From Parapristionchus giblindavisi (lineage: Eukaryota > Nematoda > Chromadorea > Rhabditida > Diplogasteridae), in NCBI GenBank assembly GCA_943737045.1, contig CALSFV010000214.1, positions 1,488,001 through 1,552,000 of the forward strand: a stretch of 64,000 bases of DNA, written 5' to 3'. Below the pieces are notes generated by a model. The model saw only the letters and a program-made list of their open reading frames with translations, was not told the origin of the DNA and searched no databases. Of this stretch, positions 1-11,200 are shown one piece after another. The position numbers and the translations under genes are program-made. Numbering within the stretch: position 1 is the stretch's first letter; each line of letters begins with the position of its first letter.

Positions 1-285
1 TAATACAGTGATATTGCCCAAACTATGGAAGCTATAGCCAGACAACACACGAGGAACAGACGTGAGCGTTTTGACAGTCGATGTGGCTTCAGACCTGTAA
101 CAATAAGATAAGATATGCATCAGTCTAACTAATTGGAAACTGTCCACTCTGACAATAATTCTAGCTTTATGTATTTGGAGCTTTCAACGGGAACAGTGCA
201 AAAAACCAATTGCATTACAACTGTAATATATCATATGAAACTACAAACCTCTTATCCGGGTCACCAATCTCCTCCATAGCCTCAT
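1..285 (-). CDS. DUF229 family protein, c-type copy A, 5' end only (partial)
   Basis: Only the first two coding exons are in the window; the gene continues off the left edge. Exon 1 is 249-285 (37 bases, peptide MRLWRRLVTRIR plus one base). Its donor GTTTGT is in phase 1, the same length and phase as exon 1 of copy D. Exon 2 starts at 94 after a TTGTTACAG acceptor and reads GLKPHRLSKRSRLFLVCC followed by a hydrophobic run. The result is a short basic tail followed by a membrane segment, a typical type II signal-anchor layout, so the product is probably secretory or membrane-anchored. Copy C at 24.6-27.3 kb is its closest relative, but there the same exons carry a 1-base and a 7-base deletion. 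Family assignment rests on homology to the better preserved copies D and F. Function is unknown. Confidence 0.6.
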
Positions 286-589
286 AAGAAGATTCAACAA
301 TTTAAGTCAGATGATTCTTTTCCAGTCGTAACGGAGATTTACCGAGATGTACTCTAATCTAATTGTAAATTCCCCAAAACTTCTGAAATAAACAATCAGT
401 TCAAGTTAAAATTCATAAAACGATAATTTTCTAAACGTTCTTATTGTTAGATGGGTACATAACATACTAGTAATGTACTGTTCTATTCATAAATCAAGAA
501 AAGTAAGGAAAATGAGGGAACAGACTGTGTAAAACAATTAAAATTTTCACTGATTTTTCTTCTTTTCAAAACTTGATTTTTCATTAATC

Positions 590-745
590 GTTTGTACTCG
601 CTGTACTATTGCAAACATGAACCGTTTTATCGCCGACATGTGGACTGAATGATTCAATACTGATAAGAGCCCATTGATCCCGACTCATTGATAACAAATT
701 GTCTGCATATTAAGCCTAGTAAGACGCATAAATAAGCTACAACAA
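590..745 (-). promoter_or_regulatory. Conserved block upstream of c-type genes (putative)
   Basis: This block is repeated at about 27,645-27,785 and 44,675-44,825, in the same orientation relative to the c-type genes. It lies a few hundred bases upstream of exon 1 of copy A. Read on the minus strand it could encode a hydrophobic stretch followed by FVINES or FAINEW, reminiscent of family exon 2, but the frame is not kept in all copies. It may be regulatory, a 5' UTR or an exon fossil; I infer conservation only. Confidence 0.3.
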
Positions 746-974
746 AGCCAGTGGAAAAAAGGGAAAAAATATTTTAAAATAGAACTTGGAGTAGAATAAT
801 TTTTTTTAGACCGCGAATAAATATAGTGTTTTCAGAATAAAAATATCGTTTGTACAAATGATGACAAACCACAGTGAACAGACATATGACAGATGACAGT
901 AAATAGTGACAGTGGTGACTGTCAAGACAGATGACAGAGCGATAATGATCACATTAATAAGGAACCGATAGTAC

Positions 975-1200
975 ACCATATTCTGTCTCAATCCATTTTT
1001 GTTCAAATTCAAACAAACGAAGGAGAACAGAGAAAGAGAGAGTTTGTTTGGTATTAAAAGTAATGAGCATATTGAGCCATACAAAGATGTTTGCTTGAAG
1101 CGGAGAAAACGGTAATGGAATCAAAGGATCGTACGATAACGGATTGTATGCACTCCAATGTCCAAAATGATAGGCAGAAATCAAAGAGCCATCGTGATAA
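975..1200 (-). promoter_or_regulatory. Second conserved upstream block (putative)
   Basis: This block recurs at about 30,240-30,455 and 44,890-45,085. In copy C the first and second blocks have been pushed 2.1 kb apart by a TTAA-flanked insertion (28,132-30,236). The best conserved core is about 1,135-1,190. Function is unknown; promoter or 5' UTR is a guess from position. Confidence 0.3.
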
Positions 1201-3289
1201 CGAGTATGGCGCAGGGAAGAAGCGGAGGGTGAGTCAAAGCGGAATGACTAGGCATTGACATTTTTTGACATTGAATCAACTTCCATCAGCTTTAATGAGT
1301 GTTTCGTAGCTGGGTTGCCATGAGGCTTCTCCATTCCGAACGACTGTACCTCGCCAAGAATTGTGGGCCAGCTAACTTCACGAAATCATCCCTCCATCTC
1401 TTGACTTGAACTTGACTGACATGACTAGGAACTTTCTGAACTATGCAAATATGGGAGGACCATATCTATGACCATAACCGTAGGAGTGCCCGTAAGTTTG
1501 CTCGATATTTGAAAAAAAAAACAATTATAATATTCAGTAATAATACAAATTTCAATGGTAGCGACTTTAACTTTATTTAAGAAAAACTTTCTTATGCTTT
1601 CGTAACGGATGAGTCATACATCGTATCACCAGTCACATGTTGCGAAAACTAGAATAGAATACAAAATGGCTTTATACGAGTAATGCATATCGACCTCTGA
1701 ATATGACAATGATATGAATATTTAAAGAGTGAAAAAAATCCTTCCTGCAACTGTCACAATTTTATTGCTCGCTCGCAAAATAATAATAATATTTTACACC
1801 CTTAGTGCCCTTAGTAAAAAAGCATTATTAATTTCCCTTTATGGTAGCTCAAAGCGCAACAATTCGTAAGTACAACCTAATAATACAACAACTTCAAGTT
1901 ACCAAAACCAATCAATAATGTACAATCAATAATCAATAATGTAATTAATAGCTCGGGGTGTGGCTTTAACATTTATTACATAGAGATTACTTATGGGGCG
2001 AATACATGGAGAACTTTAAATGTGAAATCAAATACGAAGAAATAGTGTATACAGTGCAATTACTTGACCCCAGCGACAGTTTTCGTAAGAAGGAACGAAA
2101 CATGGTTGCATGACTATGTTCGAAAAAAACTCGTTTGACATCGAACTTGCCTTCCATCATATCGGTTATTCAAGCGCGTAAATATAAATCAAATAATTAA
2201 TATTAATCAAGTTTGCCATTTCTTGACCGACAATGGGCATCTAACAGCAAAAAAAGATGTTTCAGTGTTAACAATTTGGGCTATGAAATATGGGAATAAT
2301 TATCTCTAAAAAAAATTAGCTTTGCATTGCAGGTCGAAATTTAAATTAATTTCATTGTACAAATTTTGTTCTCGAAAATGTTTGAGAACCACGAAACACA
2401 TCAATTCCGAATGAGAATAATAATAAATATTTATCGCATCTTTCAGTTTAACGACGGAGTTAAAAGAAAACAATTGATAGAACTAATGATAAAATAAAAA
2501 GAAGAAAAAGAACTGTAACAATTAGGTCACAGTATTACATTACGAACATAAACACTAAAGTACTCAGGGTTTTGCACAGTTACAATTGCATTATCTAAAG
2601 AGTTCCATTGAGAGACTATTCTATTGCTAAGAAAGGCTAAATACAATGAATTTGTTTACATGAAAGGGTCAGAATTTCGACATACCATTCCGAATATCAT
2701 ACCCTATTTACATTACTTTGCAAATATCTATGGAACTACTTTGATTGCTATTGACCGTATAAATACACTTGTTTATTTGGTACGAAAGTAGTCAGCCACA
2801 GCCACAATGTGCTTCTATTTTTAGGGAGAGAGCACAGGTGAGATAGTACGTAGATCAGAGAGAGTAAGAAAGGAAGGGAGGAAAAATGAGGGGAGTTAAT
2901 CGATAGTTCTTTCTCTGTTTAGCAGCAGTAGCAAGGAAATTATGCAAGTACATTTTATACGGACTATATTGCAGAATCCTTTCGTATCGACAAATGCCAC
3001 AATGATGGCTTGAATATGATCAATCATCCATTATTGATTGGCGACATATAAACATGAACAGGACGATGGACTTTGGCACTGATGTACCTAATTGTAAATA
3101 TACTACAAATATCGATTTATCGCATATATTCAATGTAATTTAACAATTGTGTTAATTTTTACAATTATTAGTAACAATTTATTGTTGAGAACATTTCGGC
3201 AAGTTGAAGACCCGTTTGACGATATTGAAGTTACGATTCGGAAGACGTCATTTGCGATTTCTACATAAAAAAAAAGAATATTAATGCTA

Positions 3290-3613
3290 ATGCATCGTTA
3301 CATTTGCCTGACGCGCCTACGCCGTCACGTAAAAAAACGTTACATTTGGCGACGCGCGCGTCGACGTAAATTTTGGAGTGTGTTGGGTCCCAAGGGGAAA
3401 ACCCTGATTGTCATCAGGGGTACGGTAGGAAGTTACCGTAACCATCGATCAATATTGGTTGGCTACCGTAACCTTTTACCGTACCCCTGATGACATTCAG
3501 GGTTTTCCACTTGGGACCCAACACACTCCAAAATTGACGTCGACGCACGCGTCGCCAAATGTAACGTTTTTTACGTGACGGCGTAGGCGCGTCAGGCAAA
3601 TGTAACGATGCAT
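3290..3613. repeat. Near-perfect 324-bp palindrome (foldback MITE)
   Basis: The arms start ATGCATCGTTACATTTGCC and end with the reverse complement, with mismatches only near the centre around 3,451. It sits in the last intron of copy B. A related palindrome with similar ends and the same GGAGTGTGTTGGGTC core lies at 47,565-47,879. Short open frames on both strands are by-products of the inverted repeat. Confidence 0.8.
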
Positions 3614-5519
3614 AACAAATGATTAAATTTAAAATTGATATTACTATAACTTAAGCAACAGAGATTAAACTGTGCCTTTTTAGGGCAAGTACAAATAATT
3701 CAGTATATTAATTAAATTATAATATTAAATGATTCAATAAATATTATATAAATGTTCATGATTGTATGCGATTCATACCTACAACAACAAACAGGCCGAA
3801 GATCACCGTGTCCCTGTTTTTCCATACAATCGGCCGTTTTTCCATAGCTGGAAATGGTATACAAAGTGGAACTAAGTCGAATGATAACTGATGAATATCA
3901 ACCATAATTTGTTAGAGCGTGTCTCTCATATGCAAATAGTTCAAATCTAGTCGGTTCTCATTCATCGGTTATCATAAAAGTTTATCGTCGACATCGATAT
4001 AAAAAAATAAATGAGATTTTTATTAAAGTATTCACAAACTTACGATCCTTTCCTTGTAAATGTGTTTGTGGAGGACATTGTCACGTAGTTCATTGAATCA
4101 AATCGCAGGTAGGTCTGAATTTTTAAAATTTTATTTAAAAAAAAATAAAACCCAGACAATGTTGCGATTTTTTACAACAGCGGTTTTTTAAGTAATGTAT
4201 AAAGGTTTCCCATATTGTTTGATTCAGCTATGCCTTTTTCTCTAAGACATCACAATTCGTAAAAATCCGTAAATCTTTTCTAAAATGCAGAAATGGGGAA
4301 GACTAAGAATGATAATACCACAAATTCGGCTTTGCATGGAGACGTTACGAAGTTGACCTCGAGCAAACCCTCCGAAATGCTGCTGAGAGTCTTCACATGA
4401 TTTACCTTCAAAGAGTTGTAATACTGTACGAAACGAGGCGACCAAGAATTGCGTTCGCTTTACAGGCACACCTAATAGTAAGCTAATTTTTCTCAACACC
4501 CCCCTTGTAGACCAGTGCAAAAGAAATTTGCTCGGGTGTGCATTTAAATGTTTTCATAGTTATTTCATACATTTATCTGAGATGAACATAATAGACAAAT
4601 TTTAGCTTGGAATATGCTACCTTAGTTAACTTGAATGTTTCACAAGAGTCGGATATGTTAGCACTCTGTAGACGATCATTTAAAAGTTTCACCGCTTCAA
4701 GACCCATAGCATTTCGAAATATGGGATTGCTGAAATTCGAAAGATTTCAAATTTTGTCAACCCTTCGTTTATACGGCAACATCCTCTTAGACTTTGAGAA
4801 AACAATGTGATCAACTAGTTTTTACTGACGATTTTCTTTGAATTAAATTCAAAACTTACTTTATCTCGACTTTTTTCCACTTGCAGATGCAATAGTCTGG
4901 AGGAATCGGCAGAGTTCGACACGACCGCTCGCCAGGAGGAAGAGGGCGGATGAGTGAGTTCCCACGAAGATCCTTTGGTCCAGAATCGGAGAGAAGGTAG
5001 GGATCCTGCAAACAGAGACGGTGTCATTACTTTTTTAAATGTATGACAACCACAAAAAAAAGAATTTTACAAATGATATTTAAAGGTAAATAGCTAGACA
5101 CCAATTTTGCAGTATGAATTTAATTATAAGACGATACATTAAGAATATCGTTGAAAGTGGCGTGAACATCAAAATGAGTTATGAGTTTGCCGCTGTTCTC
5201 TTGAAGGATATCGCCTAATCGAGGTCTGAAAGTGGAACATTAATGACGACGGCCGCGACACCAGGCATCGCTTCAGACATTTCACAGACACAGACGCTTC
5301 AGACATCGAAATAAATATGTAAGTTAGGGTTCGTGGTGCCCCGGAATCCGGCGAATGAAAAAAAAACGCTTGGGAATTTTCCCTAGCGCCATGAGCGCCA
5401 ATAGTTCATGCTACTTTTAAATTTGTTCATGCCATTTAAAAAAAAATTATAACGTACATGCAAACTAAGATTTGTTTCCTTTTTACATTTCATTTTTTAG
5501 CATTCATAGCGGGCGAATG

Positions 5520-5670
5520 GCTCAAATCACATTTTCAAACAGTATATGCAAGCAATAAGCTTCCCTCCCTCTCTTTGCCCCTCGATTCGACCCATTATAA
5601 TTCACGCTATTTATTTATCACTTGCTGTCACATTTATTTAATGTAAGATAAATTAAATTAAATTAAATAA
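5520..5670 (+). mobile_element. Probable 3' end of a LINE, heavily 5'-truncated
   Basis: Copy B intron 15 has extra sequence here relative to D and F, ending in a TAAGATAAATTAAATTAAAT-type repeated tail. This resembles the AATAAATAAATAAA tail of the LINE at 24.85 kb and the tail at about 21,200-21,236. Boundaries are approximate. Confidence 0.35.
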
Positions 5671-6402
5671 TTGTTCAGAACAAACGTGAGCTGAGAGGGA
5701 ACAGAAATATACAACACTGAATTGCTCGTTTCAAAAGAACCAGTGGAAGCGCTGCGAGCCTACAAAAGCGAAATATTATTCATCGAAGGGCTAACCGAGG
5801 TACAATCTTCTTTTGATATTGAGAGAAAGAACGATCGAGTGACGTGGAAACCCTCTCAAAATGTATGCTCGCACGTTTAGAAGGCCTTCGGAGTAAGGCG
5901 GTTAAAGCCAGTATAATGGTGAAGCAACCAAGCACTCTTCCATTGGATATAGAGCGCATTATGCAAAGATTAAATTTGTCAAAGTAGGGATAGTTTGCGA
6001 ACGATTTGCTCGTATGTGGGCGCATAATGGACGCGAAAGTAGGAAAAGTAGGGAAATATGTATGTTGCCCATATTTGGGCACGTCCACTCTCTGTTCATT
6101 TATGTAGCTTTAATAAATGAAGAACAAAACATACATATCCCCATCTTGGTCCGTGATCGCTCATGAGGAACACGTAGGCATTGCTGAGCTGGAAACTATT
6201 TTTGATAATTTAATTTAATTTTTATTTATCATACATCAAAAAGTCATCATCATAATCATAAAAGATGTTCTTTAAAACATTTCTATTGTTCTCTATTGAT
6301 GCGTATGATAATTATAACACATTTCTCGTCTTCAAAAGCACCATTTTTCTCAATTTGGAAAGATTTCATTCGTAGATTGAAGGTTCATTGGGTGTGGTTA
6401 GA

Positions 6403-6428
6403 GGGGGGGGGGGGGGGGGGGGGGGGGG
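6403..6428. repeat. Homopolymer run, (G)26
   Basis: A run of 26 G in an intron of copy B. Its true length is uncertain in any sequencing technology. Confidence 0.9.
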
Positions 6429-7139
6429 AATTCAAAATGAACTCCTTAAACGGATCCGGAAACGAAAAATAGGTTGATCTCATATTTATACTTTTATAAA
6501 ATAACTTGAAATTCTGTTTCGAAATATATAAATCTTATACCATGGATATACTCATAAAGTGTGAGTAGATCGAAAACTTCAAAATTAGTTCGTAAAGAAA
6601 AAATATAACCTCGTCTTTCAATTCCTCAAAATAGTCGTGCAATTGTTGATCCGCATGGAAAAGGTTATTTGCATTATTATGAACCAAATCAGTCAGCCAG
6701 AGAGCGGACGCTTTCGGCGAATCTGAAACTTGCACTTCATTGTCTTCGACAGCTCAAAAAGGAAACAAATTGTGCCCTATCACCTGCACGTTTTTGGTAA
6801 ATACCAAAATACAGAACTATTTCTCATTACAATTTTCAACTGGTAGAATTTCCACAAAACACAGGAATTTAGAAAATTCAAAAAACTAACTTAGATATGC
6901 TTTCACGAACTTTCGAAAGTAATCGAAGAGACGATGATATGTTTCAAGACATCTTCCTTCCGCCATGTGCTTCTTACTTTGTTCACTGGTGTCATAGTGT
7001 TAAAGAACGCCCTGAATTATACACTCAAAAACTCGCTGAAAATACGGGAAATGTTCACTTGGTGTTGTTTTCAAAGAGGATAACGCTTCCAAAAGAAATT
7101 TTCATTTTTTAGATTTATTTATCTTCAATTTTATTCGGA

Positions 7140-7400
7140 CTATTGTTCGGCATAACCCTAATATTGAGCGTATAAAAATCGTTTTATTTTTAGAAGAGAC
7201 CCCTCTTGTTTTGCATGGTTCAGAAACTATGCCGATCTCTTTTATATATCAAATAGCGCGCGGCGAAGGTCAGCCGGGTTAGGTGAGAGGCAGTGGCGAG
7301 ACTATCGAGAGTTGGGCGAGATCTAGCCTTTGAGCGACTTCCGTTCCTTACAATTAGAGCCTGTTTGTCATTTTCTTATAAGAAAAATGCAAATTATAAG
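7140..7400 (+). repeat. Dispersed repeat shared with 40,855-41,080
   Basis: The segment starting at the GAGCGTATAAAAATC motif recurs at 40,870 with clear similarity, including the downstream AACTATGCCGATCTCTTTTA and TTTGTCATTTTCTTAT motifs. Here it lies in the long intron 11 of copy B; at the other site it is upstream of copy D. D and F lack it in intron 11, so it was inserted or duplicated after the copies split. Class unknown. Confidence 0.5.
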
Positions 7401-9899
7401 CGAAATATGTAATAGTTAAACATGCAAATGTACTCATAAAATTAGATACTAATGAATCAAAAGTACATTTTATACGCACAATATCTACATCATAATTGTG
7501 ATTGATCGTTATTTTTATTCGACGTCAAACCGCAGAGGAAAAGGAACAGCATCGCGAATGTGAATACTGTCTTGTTCGAAATTGTGCGGCTGGGAGGGCA
7601 CGCGGGAATTGAATCGAAAACATCCGCAGGATATTCGAGGGACCCATCTCTTGTGTAAACAGGATGGAGGTGAACAGAGCAAGAACGAGGCGACTGAAGT
7701 CGAGACGAAAAAACGAGCGTTACTTATGCATTCACCTTATATTTTCGTCACTATTTGTGATTAAAGTATATGCTGCTAGCTTACCAGTGATAACTATTAG
7801 AGTATGCTGCTAGCTAACTAATGGTAACTATTAGTGTATGCTGCTAGCAAACAAATGGTAACTAGATCGGAAAGTATCCTTTCCCATCTCTCGTTTCACT
7901 TGGTACACCGAAGGCTCTGCCCAAATTTTTGATTTGGTAAAAGATGCGAATAATAAGTAATAGTGGAAGAGGACAACTTCTTCAACGAAAAATAGAACAA
8001 ACTTCATGTAATGAGTGGTGGGTGGGGTTTTGAATCCTTTGCAACCGGGATAAGTGAAGAGCGAGAACCTAGACCAGTCTTCCGCGAAGAGAGTTTTATA
8101 TCCTTCCTAGAACATCGTACCAATGAATCTCTGTTATGAAACACAAGTAAAGGCTTCGTGATTGTTACAACTCAAAAAAATATTCAGCTCTGTTTAACGT
8201 TCAATCTCTAATTTTTACCTCGACTTCAGCATCACAGCACTGATAAATGGTCTGACCTTTTCAAACTGCGCCAGGATAAAACTTTCACGACTGAGGTAGC
8301 TTTTACAACTCTCCGTTTTATTCCAGTCTTCTAATAAATCAGGCATATTATATAGTTTGCGATTCACTTTTTGCAGCGACTTTCCTGAAAAAGTAACATA
8401 GGTGCATAAATTACACGAACATCTCGTTCCCATTTCGCATGCACCTGTCGCAATTTGTGAAATCAGTTGATAACTCGCTAGTTTAAAATGCGAAAGAGAT
8501 CGGAATAGGAGGCAAAAGAGATACTGAAGCGACTTTTACAACCTTTAGTGTGCGGCTTGGTGTTTTCACAATCTCATAATTATGAACCGATAGCTCATTA
8601 GTCAGAGCGGCGCATCTCTGACAGGTTTGGTCGGGCGGTGGAGAGTGTGACAGAGAGAGTAAGTGGACGCCGCACGCACACCCTCTCTGATGCAGCCCAC
8701 CAAACCCGCCTGGGATCCGCCGCGCCCTCTTTATATGTCATCTTCTAGAACCAAAAAAAAAACAAAGCCTTTCTTTCGTTGCTGACCTACTATTACAGAG
8801 GCTAAACTAACGTGATAAAGTCAAAGTACAATAAATGAATTGTGCACAAGTACGCAAAATATTACTCTGTATGCCTAGATTGCATCTCACACATTTCTCA
8901 TTTTCCAATCAAACTATTCCATGAAATGTTTTCGTGCTGAAGAGTTGTATATGTATAATGCACTTACCGAAAAAATAAGCGAAACCATTGGGTCGACTGT
9001 TGTCGCCAATCTGAAACGAAAATCTTAATTTATAAAATAAACTTAATGTTTGAAAAAAGATGATTATTACACTATAAACAAAATATACAGTTTGTCATTT
9101 CTTAAGTCAAATGATCCGAATAATTTAAACCGACCTTGTTTAGGTATTTCATGTTCACGGCATTAAATTCGTTTTCCAATAGTGAAATCGTTTTTGGGAG
9201 CGATCTGAGAAAAATAAAGTACTACATACAAGCTTAACAAAGATAGATTTATTTCATTTATTAATATTCTAAGATTCTATAAAGCCAATGGTTAATACAA
9301 AAGAATATCACAATTAATAATCAATTATATTTTCTGTTTTTTTTTTGTTTGAAAATGAATGCAGTCATACATTTATTAGCCAAAAATACAAATAAAATTC
9401 TGAACACCTCCATGCTTGAGTATTCGCAACAGTGTCGAGCACAAAGATGTAAAGGTTTGGTCGCACGGTATCAGTTCTGAAAAATAATGCCGTATTTTAA
9501 CATTCCTCCGCTGTTCAAAGGCATTCATTCTTTTGCATATTCTTATTTTCCGTTGTGTTCCATCATTAGCTGTGAGTGCCTCATAAAGGGGAGATACAGA
9601 GAATTATTTCTCGATGCAGATTCATATCGATTTACGCAATTAGATATACGTTTTCACGTTTTATTGTTTTGTCTCATATTAACACTAACCCAACTCCAAT
9701 CTTCGACCAAATATCATCCATAAAAGTGTCCTCCTGATCATCATCAGTATCAGTGACATTCCACATTTGCAAATGTGTGTAATCATCTACAGTTTTGTTG
9801 GTACTTTTCGAAGCGCAATGAGTATGAACAAAATCGGAGTTGAAGGAATCTAAATGTTAACATTACTGATTGATTATTTTAAATTGTAAATTGTTATTG

Positions 9900-9924
9900 A
9901 ATATATATATATATATATATATAT
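9900..9924. repeat. (AT)n microsatellite
   Basis: About 12 AT units in intron 5 of copy B. Copies D and F have no such expansion. Confidence 0.85.
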
Positions 9925-11118
9925 TGAATATAATATAAAAAAGAGATATTGACAGAAACTAACTTGGAGTCGCGTTGACGGATAGGAGAGTCCAATTACT
10001 GAAGCTTATCGAGTTATCGGTTTTGAAAAAGATCGATCTAGAATAGTTGACAAATGGCACATGCTGGAGATTTTGAAAATAATTATGTCACATACAGTCT
10101 GCCTAGTACCCATCCAGCATTGGTGATAGAATTTACGTTTCATAATGATATTGTATTGCAAAATTCAAATATATTCCTGTTTTAATGATTTTAGGCTTTA
10201 TTATCTTATTTGCCTTATAACTCTTACTTTTCTTATTCATTTGATTATTTCCCGTGATAATTTCAATTCAACGAACCTCGCCCGGCATTTCAAATCCGCG
10301 GTATTATTCGAATTTGAAGATATCCAAACTGTGCCATTTTCACCCAGAATTGTGAACGGTTCGTAGCTTTTGTCACAATTTCTGAATAATCATTTCGTCA
10401 TAAAAGTTGGCTGTCTCTAGAAAAATTGAGTATAAAAAATGTTTATGGAGTTACGTGATTTGAGAAAGATTTGAAACTTAGAATACTTGATCGGATTGTG
10501 TTTTGGATTCGCTTTTTTCATCAATTCATGGGTCCACCCACTGGCATTCACATCAGGAAGAAGACAATTGGAGAATGGGTTTTCCTCGCTGTCACTCGTA
10601 TTGACATCATTCGTAAAAACTGATAAGAGAGAATACGGTCATAAGGGGAGGTTATCAAGTTAGCCAGTTTTCGATGCTGATTACAAATCATTTTCAAAGC
10701 CTGTCCCTCGAAAAATCAGATATTTAATTTTTGTCAGTGCACAAAACAATTATATGAAATTGCTGATAATTTCAGAGGCGGTACACAAAAAGTTTGGGAA
10801 TCCGTTTGTCGATAAATGTGACGTTATTCGCGCGTAATGCGGATTTTTGGCTCTCTGGCGTTTGTTTTGTCATTTTTGCCAATAAGCGGTGTACTATAAA
10901 TCTCGTCAAAATGAGCTTACATCCGTTGACTATTCTCATGTATCCTTCGTTTACCGAATACACCGAAATGATCCAATACATTGAAAGAAAAGTGAAAGAG
11001 CAGAGTAGAAATATACGGACTAGAAATGAAAGTCGATGTGTCATAAGTCCTGTAAAGATCAATTAGTAATAATACATATGTTGAAGGATTGTTTGTCGAG
11101 GTTATTTGAAACACAATC

Positions 11119-11200
11119 CTTTTATTAAATCAATTAAAGTCTGACACGGTCGCATTTGAAGTTTGACAAGTGAACAGTGATCTACGACAATAAGACTTAG
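11119..11200. repeat. 82-bp direct repeat, left copy (flanks an insertion)
   Basis: Identical or nearly identical to 13,007-13,088. The two flank an 1,806-bp insertion. The repeat carries the putative exon 1 of copy B; the single-copy version upstream of D (about 40,738-40,820) shows the unbroken state. It is either an unusually long target-site duplication or a local duplication that preceded the insertion. Confidence 0.75.

Larger units (their letters stand above)
286..3247. other. Spacer between copies A and B, with conserved upstream blocks
   Basis: No convincing gene. Parts of this spacer recur upstream of copy C (27,340-31,090) and at 44,640-47,070, so it belongs to the duplicated unit. 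Two blocks are best conserved: about 590-740 and about 975-1,200. The stretch 2,775-2,950 recurs at about 54,870-55,080, downstream of copy F. Short reading frames here differ in frame among the three copies, which argues against coding. Confidence 0.5.
3248..11155 (-). pseudogene. DUF229 family gene, b-type copy B, near-complete with a frameshift
   Basis: All 22 exons can be placed by comparison with D and F: putative exon 1 at 11,119-11,155, then 10,921-11,049; 10,487-10,619; 10,277-10,381; 9,964-10,037; 9,690-9,849; 9,408-9,476; 9,135-9,204; 8,968-9,010; 8,257-8,384; 8,003-8,106; 6,891-7,011; 6,610-6,722; 6,135-6,188; 5,686-5,759; 5,138-5,225; 4,860-5,005; 4,621-4,729; 4,319-4,405; 4,044-4,114; 3,779-3,847; 3,248-3,260. 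Motifs kept include RPNLYIFVLD, IGDNSRPNGFAYFF, SYVFLM-like YVFLMSDHGPRWGY and ITHFDVHATFNDIL. Two lesions are visible. Exon 12 is 121 bases instead of 122, losing one base near 6,997 and shifting the frame. The exon 1 donor reads GATTGT where D has GTTTGT. An 82-base duplication carrying exon 1 flanks an insertion at 11.2-13.0 kb. A sequencing error could mimic the frameshift. Confidence 0.75.

Noticed and set aside
6403..6428. (G)26 as a G-quadruplex regulatory element
   Set aside because: A homopolymer in an intron of a damaged gene copy; length may be an assembly artefact and no supporting context was seen.
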